Assembly: GCF_019733395.1 (NCBI RefSeq)
Contig: NZ_JAIHOO010000001.1
Location: forward strand, 1,488,001-1,552,000
Reading direction: 5' to 3'
DNA from: Lysobacter sp. BMK333-48F3
Lineage (GTDB): Bacteria > Pseudomonadota > Gammaproteobacteria > Xanthomonadales > Xanthomonadaceae
DNA: 64,000 nt
The translations under genes were made by a program, and so were the position numbers. This document shows, piece after piece, positions 1-9,053 of the stretch. Each line of letters begins with the position of its first letter. The first letter of the stretch is position 1. The notes beneath the pieces are model-generated. The model did not search any database. It saw only the letters and a list, made by a program, of their open reading frames with translations, and had not been told where the DNA came from.

Positions 1-269
1 ACATCGCGCCGACCCGCCGATTCGACTCGCCGATTCGGCCTACCGATTCGGCCCGCCCCGCGCGGCATGGCGGCTGCGACTCCAGCCCGCCGCGTCGCAG
101 CCGCAGTTGCGAACCGATGCGCCATGCCGGCGATCGCCGCGGGCGGGCGCGGGCGGCCGCCGAACCCGGATCGATCGCCTGACGGCGCAGGTCACGTCGC
201 GGCGGCCACCGCCTCGCTAAGCTGGTCGGCGACCGGCGCGCCGTCGCCGCACCGCAACGGAGCAGCGCT
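1..269. other. Non-coding left edge with short degenerate repeats
   Basis: No convincing gene was found here. Positions 13-55 hold three copies of a short CCGATTCG-containing unit. A 160-residue open frame at 67-549 is rich in Arg, Ala, Pro and Ser, overlaps the next gene in another frame and is read as GC-driven noise. The window may begin inside an intergenic region. Confidence 0.4.
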
Positions 270-1178
270 ATGGACCGGGCCCTGGACACCGTCACCGGCG
301 AAGAAGTCGATGCCGAGGACCTGTGGGACCTGGAGGCCGTCGATCCAGGCCGCTACGAATGCCACGGCTGCGACATCCCGGTGTTTCCGGCCTCGTACCG
401 CAAGGACATCAACAAGAAGCGGCCGTACTTCTTCAAGCCCAAGGACATCGAGCACCACCCGGACTGCGGCGCCCAGGACGAGGACGGCTGCCTGCAGCGC
501 GCGCGTACCGAGCGCGTCCCCGAGGAGCAGCTCAGCCGGGCCGGCCTGATGCCCAATCGGCTGGTGCTGCGCGCAGCGCGCGAAGTCCAGGCGCCGCCCG
601 GGGCAGCCGGCCAGCCGGTCGCGCGCGGACGCCGGCCGGGCGGCGACGCGGCCGGCGCCGGCGACACGCGGCGCCATGCGACCACCGCCAACAGCCTGCG
701 TCGGATCGCCAAGGACTACGCGCGCTTCCCTCACAACCGCAACAGCCCCCTGCACATCGACGGCATCGCCGGCCGCAGCTACGAGCGGGCGATCGCGCGG
801 CTGAAGTTCGACGCCGTGGTCCGTTACGGCCAGGCCCAGGTCTGGCTGAGCCAGATCGCCTGGAGCGCGAAGCACGAAGACGACGCCGAGCGCTACGAGA
901 TCGTGCTCAGCGTCGGCGATCGCCAGGACGGCCGGGTCACGCGGCCTTACCGCGTCCGCGTGCACTGGGCGGGTTGGAGCGCCCGCGCCCGCAACGCTCT
1001 GCGCACCGAGGTCGAAGTGCTGGTCCAGGAGCACAAGGCGCACCGCGGCAGCGGCAAGGCGGCCTGGGTGTTCTTCATCGGCGAGCAGGACGCACAGGAG
1101 CCGGCCTTGTTCCACGTCCGCGACCGACGCCTGATCTGCACGCTGTACGGCGAAGTGCCGGTCTCGGGCAAGGCTTGA
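270..1178 (+). CDS. Hypothetical protein with N-terminal CxxC/HxxC zinc-like motif
   Basis: A 302-residue soluble protein with no signal peptide or membrane segment. Residues 31-66 contain C31-x2-C34, then a basic and aromatic stretch, then H62/H63 and C66, a spacing like the N-terminal zinc ribbon of CoiA-like and restriction-associated proteins. The middle (about 110-145) is Ala/Gly/Arg rich and probably a linker. The C-terminal half looks folded, with alternating hydrophobic residues and a WVFFIGEQ stretch near residue 270. No catalytic motif was recognised. The gene stands alone. The frame has natural composition, unlike the overlapping frames on both strands. A metal-binding or nucleic-acid-binding role is only a guess. 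Confidence 0.75.
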   Translation: MDRALDTVTGEEVDAEDLWDLEAVDPGRYECHGCDIPVFPASYRKDINKKRPYFFKPKDIEHHPDCGAQDEDGCLQRARTERVPEEQLSRAGLMPNRLVLRAAREVQAPPGAAGQPVARGRRPGGDAAGAGDTRRHATTANSLRRIAKDYARFPHNRNSPLHIDGIAGRSYERAIARLKFDAVVRYGQAQVWLSQIAWSAKHEDDAERYEIVLSVGDRQDGRVTRPYRVRVHWAGWSARARNALRTEVEVLVQEHKAHRGSGKAAWVFFIGEQDAQEPALFHVRDRRLICTLYGEVPVSGKA

Positions 1179-1275
1179 GCATCGCCGGGTCGCACCCGCA
1201 TTACGGGTTCAGTTAGCACACTTGACGCAAGACGCAGGCAGGCGCCGCGCGGGGGCAGACTGTGACACGGCCCGG

Positions 1276-1551
1276 TCAGCGCTCCCAGGGCGCGTCGCCC
1301 GCGTTCCGCGGTAACGGCCGCGATGGCGCCATCCCGGCCGACGCCGTCGCGGCAGGCTCGCCGGACCGGGCCGGAACCGTCGTTGCGCGCGTGGGCGTCC
1401 GCTCCGCTGCGTGCCAGGCGGTGCAGAACACGAACGCGGCCAGGCCGCATAGCGAGGCCTGGGCCAGTTCGCTCAGGCCGCGCGCCAGCGCGGACGCCAC
1501 CCGCGCCCGATCGTGCGGCCGCCATCGGCTCGGTCGCATCGCCCGCTTCAC
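1276..1551 (-). CDS. Small predicted membrane protein, coupled to upstream small ORF
   Basis: Encodes 91 residues from a GTG start that overlaps the TGA of the small gene at 1548-1670 (GTGA), which implies translational coupling. Residues about 24-47 form one hydrophobic segment (LAQASLCGLAAFVFCTAW). A basic N-terminal tail suggests an N-in orientation, and the C-terminal tail is Pro/Ser/Ala rich. No family was recognised. The overlap with a convincing one-helix peptide is the main reason to believe it. The opposite strand also has an open frame of similar length, so this call is moderate. Confidence 0.45.
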   Translation of the reverse strand: MKRAMRPSRWRPHDRARVASALARGLSELAQASLCGLAAFVFCTAWHAAERTPTRATTVPARSGEPAATASAGMAPSRPLPRNAGDAPWER

Positions 1552-1670
1552 GCCAGTTGCGTCCCGATCACCAGGACCGCGATCAGGACCAGAAAGAAAG
1601 CCACCAACCAGGCGGCGGTCGACGAGGAACCGAGCGCGCGCGCGGTCGACGTTTCGGGAAGATCATCCAT
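1548..1670 (-). CDS. 40-residue single-pass membrane peptide
   Basis: A short frame, ATG at 1668-1670 and TGA at 1548-1550, encoding 40 residues. The N-terminal half is polar (MDDLPETSTARALGSSS) and the C-terminal half is one strongly hydrophobic helix (AAWLVAFFLVLIAVLVIG) ending in TQLA. This is typical of small bacterial membrane proteins. Its stop codon overlaps the GTG start of the next gene, so the two probably form a pair. No function can be assigned. Confidence 0.5.
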   Translation of the reverse strand: MDDLPETSTARALGSSSTAAWLVAFFLVLIAVLVIGTQLA

Positions 1671-1749
1671 TCGCGACTCCAAGACTCCACAGACTTCGTG
1701 ATTGATCTCACAAAATCCGTGCCAGCACGCGAATGTGCTTTTTATTCGG

Positions 1750-2004
1750 TTAAGGCAACCAGTCGCTGAGCTCGGCGTAGATCAGCACCAGGCCGCTGGA
1801 CTTCAGCTCCGGCACCAGCCGGCCCGGCCAGTCGGAGCGATCGGTTTCGAAACTGACCGTCGCCTCCAGTTCGGTCTGGCGTTCGACCCGGAAGTTGCGC
1901 ACCTCCGGCACTCGCGCCATCGCACGGCGCGCGAGGTCGCCGACCACGTCCACCGACGTGGCCCGTCCCGACACCGTAGTGAGCATCAACAAGTGCTTGC
2001 TCAT
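1750..2004 (-). CDS. Small conserved-looking hypothetical protein
   Basis: An 84-residue soluble protein. The frame is open further upstream, to 2058, but ATG at 2004 is chosen because AGGAGC lies 6-11 bases upstream of it, and the product then begins MSKHLLMLTT. Alternating hydrophobic residues (VRNFRVERQTELEATVSF; LVLIYAELSDWLP) suggest a small alpha/beta fold with paired strands. No motif or family was recognised. It lies in an AT-richer stretch (1680-1750) and is convergent with nothing obvious, so it is probably monocistronic. Confidence 0.65.
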   Translation of the reverse strand: MSKHLLMLTTVSGRATSVDVVGDLARRAMARVPEVRNFRVERQTELEATVSFETDRSDWPGRLVPELKSSGLVLIYAELSDWLP

Positions 2005-2129
2005 CGATTGCTCCTGTGCGCAGCGGTGAACTTCATCCTCCCGGGTCGGACCGTGCAATTTCTTGCCGTTGGTCGGTCGGGCGACGGTGTCCGGCCCGTC
2101 GCCCGGATTTCGTCAGCGCAGTCGCCGCA

Positions 2130-2573
2130 TCAGCGCGGCGGATCGCTGGCCGCGCAAACCAGGAAGAAATCGCGGTCCGCCGGCAGGCCGACGTGGTCGA
2201 ATGTGCGCACCGTCCACAACGTGGTTTCGCCGCTGCTGGTCGGATTGGGCAGGGTATCCGGCCAGAAGGTCAGGCTGGAACTGCGCGTGTCGGGATGGCT
2301 GACGGTGCCGCTGCAATAAGTCGAGCGGGTCCAGGCGCGATCGCTGATCTCGCCGTTTTCGATCCACACCCGGTACACCCCCGGCCCTTGCCGGTCCGCG
2401 CTGTGCACGCGGCAGGTGCTCCAGCGGTCGGGGATGTCCTGTTCCGACATGCGCACCGTGCCGTCGGCGTTGATGTAGCCGTAGCAGGCCACGGCTTGCG
2501 CCGCGCCGGGCAGGCACAGCAGCGCGGCCAGGATCGCAGCGGGCGTGCAGGCTTGGATGATCTTGCGTTTCAT
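2130..2573 (-). CDS. Secreted hypothetical protein
   Basis: A 147-residue protein with a clear Sec signal peptide: a basic MKRK start, a hydrophobic core at about 8-22 and an AQA-V cleavage site near residue 27. The mature part has four cysteines (CYGYINADG, STCRVHS, TYCSG, LVCAASD), which could form two periplasmic disulfides, and is rich in Trp, Thr and Ser. No catalytic motif was recognised. The start is supported by a purine-rich stretch upstream of the ATG and by the signal peptide. It is probably a periplasmic or extracellular protein of unknown role. Confidence 0.75.
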   Translation of the reverse strand: MKRKIIQACTPAAILAALLCLPGAAQAVACYGYINADGTVRMSEQDIPDRWSTCRVHSADRQGPGVYRVWIENGEISDRAWTRSTYCSGTVSHPDTRSSSLTFWPDTLPNPTSSGETTLWTVRTFDHVGLPADRDFFLVCAASDPPR

Positions 2574-2828
2574 GATGGCGTCCTCACGGATGGTCGACGA
2601 TGCGAACCCGCCGCGATGCCGCGTCGACGCGGCGCGCCGACGAAGTCCGCATGCGTCGGTGTAGACCCATCGCCGGTGTTAAACCGTGCGCCGAGAGCGC
2701 GTTCGTCTAAGGTCGTAGGGCCGTTCGCGACACGCACATGGCGTGGATTTTCCGCGCCGCGAAGCGGTTTGTCGGCGACGAAACCGAACGCGCGGACACA
2801 ACGCGCCCGGCCGCGGCGGCGCGCCGGC

Positions 2829-3572
2829 TCAGATACGGCAGCAGTGCAGGATCGCCGCGTGCGGCCGCTGCCAGTACGCGCGCATGAAGCGGTCGGCGGA
2901 CTCGTGGCGATCGCCGCCGAGCAGGCCGTGCTGAACCCACTGCACCGGCGACAAGCCGGCCTGGTGCATCGCCGATTCCAGACTTTCCTTGCTCCAGTAG
3001 TAAGCGGTCACGCTGACGTCGAACGGCGGCTTACACAGCTCCATGCGGACTTTTCCGCCATCGACGTCGCCGCCTTCCGGCGTCATGCGGAACCCATAGG
3101 GTTCGTAGTAGTCGCGCTGGCGCACGTAATCGGGATGGATCGGCAACGCGACCAGGCGTCCGCCGGGCTTGAGCGCGCGCGCCATCGTCGCGCACATCTC
3201 GAACAGTTCGTCGGCATTGGTCGCGTACGGCAGCACGTACACCGACAGCACCAGGTCGAAAACGCCCTCGCAGTCCCGGCCGAGCGCGGACACGTGCTCG
3301 ATTCCCAGCCGCTCGCGCGACTCGCGCTGCCGCGCATACGCCAACATGCCCTCGGACACGTCGTAGCCGACCACCCGGCGCGCGCCGCGCTGCTTCATCC
3401 AGCGCGCGTACATGCCGTTGCCGCAGCCGAAGTCGAGCACATCGCGGTTGTGCAGATCGCCGAGCACGGCCAGCACGTTGGGAATCTCCATGTCGCGACG
3501 GAACGGCCACGTCGCCATGTCCTCGTACATCGCCGCCAAGGCGTCGAACTGAGCGGCCGCTTCCTGACCCAT
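2829..3572 (-). CDS. Class I SAM-dependent methyltransferase
   Basis: A 247-residue cytosolic methyltransferase. The SAM-binding motif I is VLDFGCGNGMYARW (about residues 42-55), followed by an acidic end of strand 2 (VVGYDVSEGML). Later motifs are FDLVLSVYVLPY and LKPGGRLVALPIHP. The N-terminal AAQFDALAAMYEDM is typical of small-molecule methyltransferases of the UbiE/Methyltransf_11-25 type. The frame stays open far upstream on this strand, but the ATG at 3572 gives the family's expected N-terminus. The product ends in CCRI. The substrate is unknown and no pathway partner is adjacent. Confidence 0.88.
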   Translation of the reverse strand: MGQEAAAQFDALAAMYEDMATWPFRRDMEIPNVLAVLGDLHNRDVLDFGCGNGMYARWMKQRGARRVVGYDVSEGMLAYARQRESRERLGIEHVSALGRDCEGVFDLVLSVYVLPYATNADELFEMCATMARALKPGGRLVALPIHPDYVRQRDYYEPYGFRMTPEGGDVDGGKVRMELCKPPFDVSVTAYYWSKESLESAMHQAGLSPVQWVQHGLLGGDRHESADRFMRAYWQRPHAAILHCCRI

Positions 3573-3886
3573 CTGCGATTCTCCGACTCTCCGGCCCCGC
3601 CGGCCGGCGCAGCGCAGCGGCCGCGCGACCGCTGCGGGCGCAGAGCAAACCATGCGCCCGCGCGGACCGGACTCACCAAGGCTCACATTGCGACCGTCGG
3701 CAGAACGCAGCCGTGCTGCAAGCCGGCGGGAATCGTCGCATCGCTCTCGCGGCACGCCGAGGGGCATCGCGAATCGTGCGCGCCGTACGGCACGCGGGCT
3801 TGGGGAAACGATCGCGATGCGGCTATGACGGCGTGCCCGATGGCAAAGGCATTGCGTCGGCCGCAGCGAACCGATCGGCGCCGCTG
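3573..3886. other. Intergenic region, no gene seen
   Basis: This 314-base gap lies between the methyltransferase start and the 3' end of the first DUF11 gene, both read leftwards. It should hold the methyltransferase promoter. No repeat, RNA gene or credible small ORF was seen. Confidence 0.4.
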
Positions 3887-6283
3887 TCAGTTCACCACGC
3901 AACTCAACGTGACCGTCACCGACGCGCCGTTGGCGATCGTGCCCAAGGGCGCACCCGCCTCCAACCCGGCCAGGGTCAACGGCGACGCCGGGCAGCCCGC
4001 GCCGGTGCACACCGGCGGCGCGGTGCAGCTCAAGCCGACCCGACTCGCCGCCGGGTCGCGCAGGATCGCGCCGGTCACCGCATCGGGGCCGGCATTGGTC
4101 ACCACGATGGTGTAGGTGGTAGTCGCGCCGCGGCTTACGGTGTCGTTCGGCAGGTCGTTGGGCTCGGTCGCCGGCGTGAGGGAATTGGTCTTGCTGATGC
4201 GCAGATCGGCCAGCGGATTGCGGGTGTTGGTCAGGGTGCAGGTCAGGTCGTCGCCGAGCGCGGCGGTCAGGTTGAAGCTGGTGCCGCTGCCGCTGGGCGT
4301 CTGCCCACCGGCGAGCGCATTGGTGCAGGCGTAGGTCGTCGCGTAGTTGCTCAGCAGCGCGCCGGCTGCGGCGGTTTCCGACAGCGCGTATGCACCGCCG
4401 ATGGCGCCCGGATTCAGAACAGCCACTTCCGTCGCGGTGCTGCCGCTGCCGGTGGTGGTGGTGGTCGCCGGGCCGCCCGGGCCGGCGATGCTCAACGAGA
4501 ACTGATCGGCGGCGACGAAGCGGCCCAGCGGCAAGGCCTTGGCCAGGCGCAGGATCGGCCGCTTGCCGTTGGTGAACGTGCAGGTGATGTCCGAAGTCGC
4601 CGACAGCGAAGTGCTCGGCAGCGTCGCGCGGCGGTTGGCCAGGTCGTAGGTCGCGCCTGCCACGGGCGCTCCGCCGGCCTGAGCGCAGGCGATCGCGGTC
4701 AACTGCCAATCGGCCGGCAGCGCGCTTTCGGTCACGGTCAGGGCCGCGGCGATATCGTCGATCGACACCGGCGTGCCGGTCACTACGGTATTCGCCGCGA
4801 CCGTGGTCAGCGTGCCGGGCTGGGTCAAGGTGTTAGTGGTCGTGAACGCGAACGGGCCGCCCGCACCGGCCTGGGTCAGCTTGGCAACGCGGATCTGCGG
4901 GTCGACGATGGTCAGCGTGTGATCCTCGACTTCGCCGGTACCGGCGACGCCGGTGGCGTTGGCGATCTCCAGCGCATTGACCGCTGTGCGAATGCGCAGA
5001 TAGGTCGCGCCCGCGGCGATGTCGGTCGGCACGGTCCAGGTCATGGTCGCGCTGCCGGCGGCGCACAAGGCCGTGGCGGAGCGTTCGTCGCTGTCGAAGG
5101 TGCCGTTGCGATCGAAATCGATCCAACCCGCAACCGGGGCAGTGCCGACGCAGGTCGCCGTCATGCTGTAGCTGTTGCCGCTCAGGCCGCGGTACAGCGG
5201 CGTGGCCGCGCCGATATTGACCCCGTCCTCGTCGTCGGTACCGGTGCTGGAGTTATTGTCGTCGCCAAGCGCGTTGGCGCTGAACAGCGAGGCGTTCTCG
5301 ACATCGGCGCGGGCGCCGAGCAAGGCGGCGATGGGTTGCGCCTGGGTGGCCAAGGTGAAACCGGCGGCGAAGATGTTGGTCGTGCCGACGGGCAAGGTGC
5401 CGCCGTTCCAGCTGTACTGCGGCACGTGGGCGGCCACGCCGTAGCTGTTGGGCGCATCGCCGAAGTCGGCGACCTCCAGCATCACGCCCAAGGCCACCGC
5501 CTCCAACCCGCCGCCTTGCAATACGATGTTGGCGCTGCTGGCATTGTCGATGAAGAAGACACCGGTCGGTCCCGGCGGAGTGGTGAAAAAGCAGTCGCCT
5601 GTCGCCGTCACGCGGTAGGTCGTGCCGGTCCGTGCGACGTTGTAGGCGTCGGTGCAAGTGCTGCCGCGAATGCGGTCGATCACCCGCATGGTCGCAGCGG
5701 CCGGGAGCGTGGCTTCGATGTACTCGTTCGCCCCGTTGGTGGATTCGGCATCGGCGAACACCAGACCGTCGAGCGCGTAGGGCACGCCACCGAACGTCGC
5801 CGAACAGCTGTAGGTGAAGGTGACGTTGGCGGAGGCATTGCGATTGCGCAAGCCGATGTCCATGGTATTGAGCGCGCCGGTTCCGCCGATGTTGTACAGG
5901 TCGTCCAGGCCGTCCTGGCTGAAGGCGCCAGGCCGGTAGATGCGCAGGTCCGGATCGGCGCCCGCCGAGGCGATGTTGCTCAAGCTGCAGCTTACCGACA
6001 GCGTTTGCCCGGCGATGTTGAAGTTGTTGGTCACCGTCGTTCCGCCTTGCGGAATGTCGGTGTCTACCGTGCCCCAGTCGAACCACAGGATCTGGTTGCG
6101 GTACTGGCCGCTGCCACCGGTCGCATATTGCGCGGCGGCCGGAAACGCGGCCCCGCTCAGGCTCAATGCAAGGCAAGTTGCGATCAGCGCAGCGCGCTTT
6201 GGCCGACCGACCGAAGCAGGCTCAGGCGTCGCGACGAACGATGGCATCGCACCGATGCCGATCGACGGGTCCATGGCATTCAT
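3887..6283 (-). CDS. Secreted multi-domain surface protein (CshA-like, GEVED, prealbumin-like, DUF11)
   Basis: A 798-residue exported protein. After a long polar N-region, a hydrophobic signal segment spans about 32-50 with an AAAQ cleavage site near 52. Residues 55-275 resemble the non-repetitive CshA adhesin domain (QYRNQILWFDW). A GEVED domain follows at 345-460 (DDEDGVN, AGWIDFDRNGTFDSDE, GEVEDH). Two prealbumin-like beta domains span 464-572 and 576-687, each ending in a CTFTN or CTLTN strand. A DUF11 domain closes the protein at 690-798 (TTTYTIVVTNAGPDAVTGA), which stops exactly at SCVVN. There is no anchor or LPXTG motif. The family is associated with cell-surface adhesion. A tandem paralogue lies directly upstream. 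ATG at 6283 is preceded by an AGGGGGC-type ribosome site shared with the paralogue. Confidence 0.85.
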   Translation of the reverse strand: MNAMDPSIGIGAMPSFVATPEPASVGRPKRAALIATCLALSLSGAAFPAAAQYATGGSGQYRNQILWFDWGTVDTDIPQGGTTVTNNFNIAGQTLSVSCSLSNIASAGADPDLRIYRPGAFSQDGLDDLYNIGGTGALNTMDIGLRNRNASANVTFTYSCSATFGGVPYALDGLVFADAESTNGANEYIEATLPAAATMRVIDRIRGSTCTDAYNVARTGTTYRVTATGDCFFTTPPGPTGVFFIDNASSANIVLQGGGLEAVALGVMLEVADFGDAPNSYGVAAHVPQYSWNGGTLPVGTTNIFAAGFTLATQAQPIAALLGARADVENASLFSANALGDDNNSSTGTDDEDGVNIGAATPLYRGLSGNSYSMTATCVGTAPVAGWIDFDRNGTFDSDERSATALCAAGSATMTWTVPTDIAAGATYLRIRTAVNALEIANATGVAGTGEVEDHTLTIVDPQIRVAKLTQAGAGGPFAFTTTNTLTQPGTLTTVAANTVVTGTPVSIDDIAAALTVTESALPADWQLTAIACAQAGGAPVAGATYDLANRRATLPSTSLSATSDITCTFTNGKRPILRLAKALPLGRFVAADQFSLSIAGPGGPATTTTTGSGSTATEVAVLNPGAIGGAYALSETAAAGALLSNYATTYACTNALAGGQTPSGSGTSFNLTAALGDDLTCTLTNTRNPLADLRISKTNSLTPATEPNDLPNDTVSRGATTTYTIVVTNAGPDAVTGAILRDPAASRVGLSCTAPPVCTGAGCPASPLTLAGLEAGAPLGTIANGASVTVTLSCVVN

Positions 6284-6599
6284 CGAGGCAGCCCCCTGTC
6301 ACAGCCTAGACATGCCAAATGGTATCTATCACACATTATGCCCCCGGACCAGCGGCCATTTACCGCCGCCGATAGATCAGTCGGCAATGAAGAAAACGAG
6401 TGTTTTACCGCGCAGGCAGACAAGTCCCCCCGAGGCGTTAACGAAGCTGAAAACGCGAACGGGAGGGGAGCCGAACCGGTCGACGAACGACCGCGAATAG
6501 CGCGGCATGCGTTCCGTGTGCAGGCACGACCAAGGCATGGCGGCCGATGCCGGCCGCCAGGGTTCGCCTAGGTATCTTCGTGTTGTTCGGGCGTTTCGA
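6284..6599. other. Intergenic region between the two DUF11 paralogues
   Basis: A 316-base gap. The left part carries the leader and promoter of the first paralogue. The centre (6360-6480) is unusually AT-rich for this genome. No gene or terminator with a T-run was seen downstream of the second paralogue. Confidence 0.4.
6318..6340 (-). promoter_or_regulatory. Predicted -10 with degenerate CRP/Clp-like half-site
   Basis: Read leftwards, CATAAT (6335-6340) is followed after one base by TGTGATAGATACCATT (6318-6333). Only the first half matches the CRP core TGTGA-N6-TCACA. The paralogous gene has a near-perfect site at almost the same place, so this may be a decayed copy. Confidence 0.35.
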
Positions 6600-9020
6600 T
6601 CAGTTCACCACACAGCTCAGCGTGACCGTCACCGACGCGCCGTTGGCGATCGTGCCCAAGGGCGCACCCGCCTCCAACCCGGCCAGGGTCAACGGCGACG
6701 CCGGACAACCCGCCCCGGTGCACACAGGCGGCGCGGTGCAGCTCAAGCCGACCCGGTTCGCCGCCTGGTCGCGCAGGATCGCGCCGATCACCGCATCGGG
6801 GCCGGCATTGGTCACCACGATGGTGTAGGTGGTGGTCGCGCCGCGGCTCACGGTGTCGTTCGGCAGGTCGTTAGGCTCGGTCGCCGGCGTGAGGGAATTG
6901 GTCTTGCTGATGCGCAGATCGGCCAGCGGATTGCGGGTATTGGTCAGGGTGCAGGTCAGGTCGTCGCCGAGCGCTGCGGTCAGGTTGAAGCTGGCGCCGC
7001 TGCCGCTGGGCGTCTGCCCACCGGCGAGCGCATTGGTGCAGGCATAGGTCGTCGCGTAGTTGCTCAGCAGCGCGCCGGCGGCCGCGGTTTCCGACAACGT
7101 ATAGACCCCGCCGATGGTGCCCGGATTCAGAACAGCCACTTCCGTCGCGGTGCTGCCGCTGCCGGTGGTGGTGGCGGTCGCCGGTCCGCCCTGGCCGGCG
7201 ATGCTCAACGCGAACTGGTCGGCGGCGACGAAGCGGCCCAGCGGCAAGGCCTTGGCCAGGCGCAGGATCGGCCGCTTGCCGTTGGTGAACGTGCAGGTGA
7301 TGTCCGAAGTCGCCGACAGCGAAGTGCTCGGCAGCGTCGCGCGACGGTTGGCCAGGTCGTAGGTCGCGCCCGCCACGGGCGCTCCGCCGGCCTGAGCGCA
7401 GGCGATCGCGGTCAACTGCCAATCGGCCGGCAGCGCGCTTTCGGTCACGGTCAGGGCCGCGGCGATGTCGTCGATCGACACCGGCGTGCCGGTCACTGCG
7501 GTGTTCGCCGCGACCGTGGTCAACGCACCCGGCTGGCTCAGCGTGTTGGTGGTGGTGAACGCGAACGGGCCGCCCGCACCGGCCTGGGTCAGCTTGGCGA
7601 CGCGGATGCGCGGGTCGACGATGGTCAGCGTGTGATCCTCGACTTCGCCGGTACCGGCGACGCCGGTGGCGTTGGCGATCTCCAGCGCATTGACCGCGGT
7701 ACGCACGCGCAGGAAAGTCGCGCCCGCGGCGATGTCGGTCGGAACGGTCCAGGTCATGGTCGCGCTACCGCCCGCACAGAGCGCCGTAGCGGAACGTTCG
7801 TCGCTGTCGAAGGTGCCGTTGCGGTCGAAGTCGATCCAGCCGGCCACCGAGGCGGTGCCGACGCAGGTCGCCGTCATGCTGTAGCTGTTGCCGCTCAGGC
7901 CGCGGTACAGCGGCGCCGCCGCGCCGATGTTGACCCCGTCCTCGTCGTCGGTGCCGGTGCTGGAGTTGCTGTCGTCGCCGAGCGCGTTGGCGCTGAACAG
8001 CGAGGCGGTTTCGACGTCGGCGCGGGCGCCGAGCAGGGCGACGACCGGCTGCGCCTGGGCCGCTAAGCCGATATTGAAGATGTTGGTCGTGGTGTTGTTG
8101 GGCAAGGTTCCGCCGCTCCACGCGTACTGCGGCACATGGGCTGCAATCCCATAGCTGCTGGGCGCGTCGCCAAAATCGGCGACTTCGAGCATCACGCCCA
8201 AAGCCACGGCCTCAATCGAACCCTCCATCACCATATTGGCCGTGCTGGCATTGTCGATGAAGAATATGCCCGTCGGGCCCGGCGGATTCTCGCCCGCATC
8301 TCTGCAATCGCCCGTGCTGGTCATGCGGTACGTTGTGCCGGTCCGCGTGACATTGTAGGGATCGGCGCAGGTGCTGCCGCGTGTGCGCTCGATTACCCGC
8401 ATGGTCGCGGTGGCCGGCAGCGTGGCCTGGATGAACTCGGTTCCGCTGGTGGATTCAGCGTCGGCAAACACCAAACCGTCGAGCGTATAGGGCAAGCCGC
8501 CCAAGGTCGCCGAACAACTGTAAGTGAACGCTACATTGACTCCGCCGACACGGTTTCTCACGCCGATGTCCATGGTATTGAGCGCACCGATGCCGCCGAT
8601 GTTGTACAGATCGTCCAGGCCGTCCTGACTGAAGCCACCGGGCCGATAGACGCGCAAGTCGGGATCGGCACCGGCCGAGGTGATATTGCTCAAGCTGCAG
8701 GTGACCGTCAGGGTTTGTCCGGCGACATCGATGCTGTTCGTGATTGTTTCGCCGCTTTGCGTGATATCGGGATCCGTATCCGTTGGAGCTTGCCAGTCGA
8801 ACCACAGGATCTGGTTGCGGTACTGGCCGCTGCCGCCGGTGGCGTACTGCGCCGAGGCCGGCGTCGGCGCCATGACCGTCGCCAAGGCCGTTATTGCGAC
8901 AGCCAGTACAGTGCGCCACGAACCGAACACGGAAGACGGCAATCCGCGATCTGCGGTATTTGCGGTATTTGCGGAATGCAGCGTCGCCGTCCCACCGCGC
9001 GCAGGTTGCATGGCGTTCAT
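6600..9020 (-). CDS. Secreted multi-domain surface protein, tandem paralogue
   Basis: An 806-residue exported protein with the same architecture as its downstream neighbour: signal segment at about 35-60, CshA-like N-terminal domain, GEVED, two prealbumin-like domains and C-terminal DUF11 ending SCVVN. From the GEVED domain to the stop the two proteins differ at only a handful of residues, while the N-terminal thirds differ by many substitutions and several indels. This points to tandem duplication with later homogenisation of the 3' part. The frame extends to 9068, but the start at 9020 (MNAMQPARGG) aligns with the paralogue start and has the same AGGGGGC ribosome-site context. It probably acts at the cell surface or is shed. 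Confidence 0.85.
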   Translation of the reverse strand: MNAMQPARGGTATLHSANTANTADRGLPSSVFGSWRTVLAVAITALATVMAPTPASAQYATGGSGQYRNQILWFDWQAPTDTDPDITQSGETITNSIDVAGQTLTVTCSLSNITSAGADPDLRVYRPGGFSQDGLDDLYNIGGIGALNTMDIGVRNRVGGVNVAFTYSCSATLGGLPYTLDGLVFADAESTSGTEFIQATLPATATMRVIERTRGSTCADPYNVTRTGTTYRMTSTGDCRDAGENPPGPTGIFFIDNASTANMVMEGSIEAVALGVMLEVADFGDAPSSYGIAAHVPQYAWSGGTLPNNTTTNIFNIGLAAQAQPVVALLGARADVETASLFSANALGDDSNSSTGTDDEDGVNIGAAAPLYRGLSGNSYSMTATCVGTASVAGWIDFDRNGTFDSDERSATALCAGGSATMTWTVPTDIAAGATFLRVRTAVNALEIANATGVAGTGEVEDHTLTIVDPRIRVAKLTQAGAGGPFAFTTTNTLSQPGALTTVAANTAVTGTPVSIDDIAAALTVTESALPADWQLTAIACAQAGGAPVAGATYDLANRRATLPSTSLSATSDITCTFTNGKRPILRLAKALPLGRFVAADQFALSIAGQGGPATATTTGSGSTATEVAVLNPGTIGGVYTLSETAAAGALLSNYATTYACTNALAGGQTPSGSGASFNLTAALGDDLTCTLTNTRNPLADLRISKTNSLTPATEPNDLPNDTVSRGATTTYTIVVTNAGPDAVIGAILRDQAANRVGLSCTAPPVCTGAGCPASPLTLAGLEAGAPLGTIANGASVTVTLSCVVN

Positions 9021-9053
9021 CGAGACGGCCCCCTGTTGTGTCCGAGCATTTTT

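Noticed and set aside
2016..8066. Very long plus-strand open frames opposite the DUF11 genes (699, 952 and 519 residues)
   Set aside because: They are antisense shadows of the GC-rich minus-strand genes, have Arg/Gly/Ala/Gln-rich composition without domains, and lack ribosome sites.
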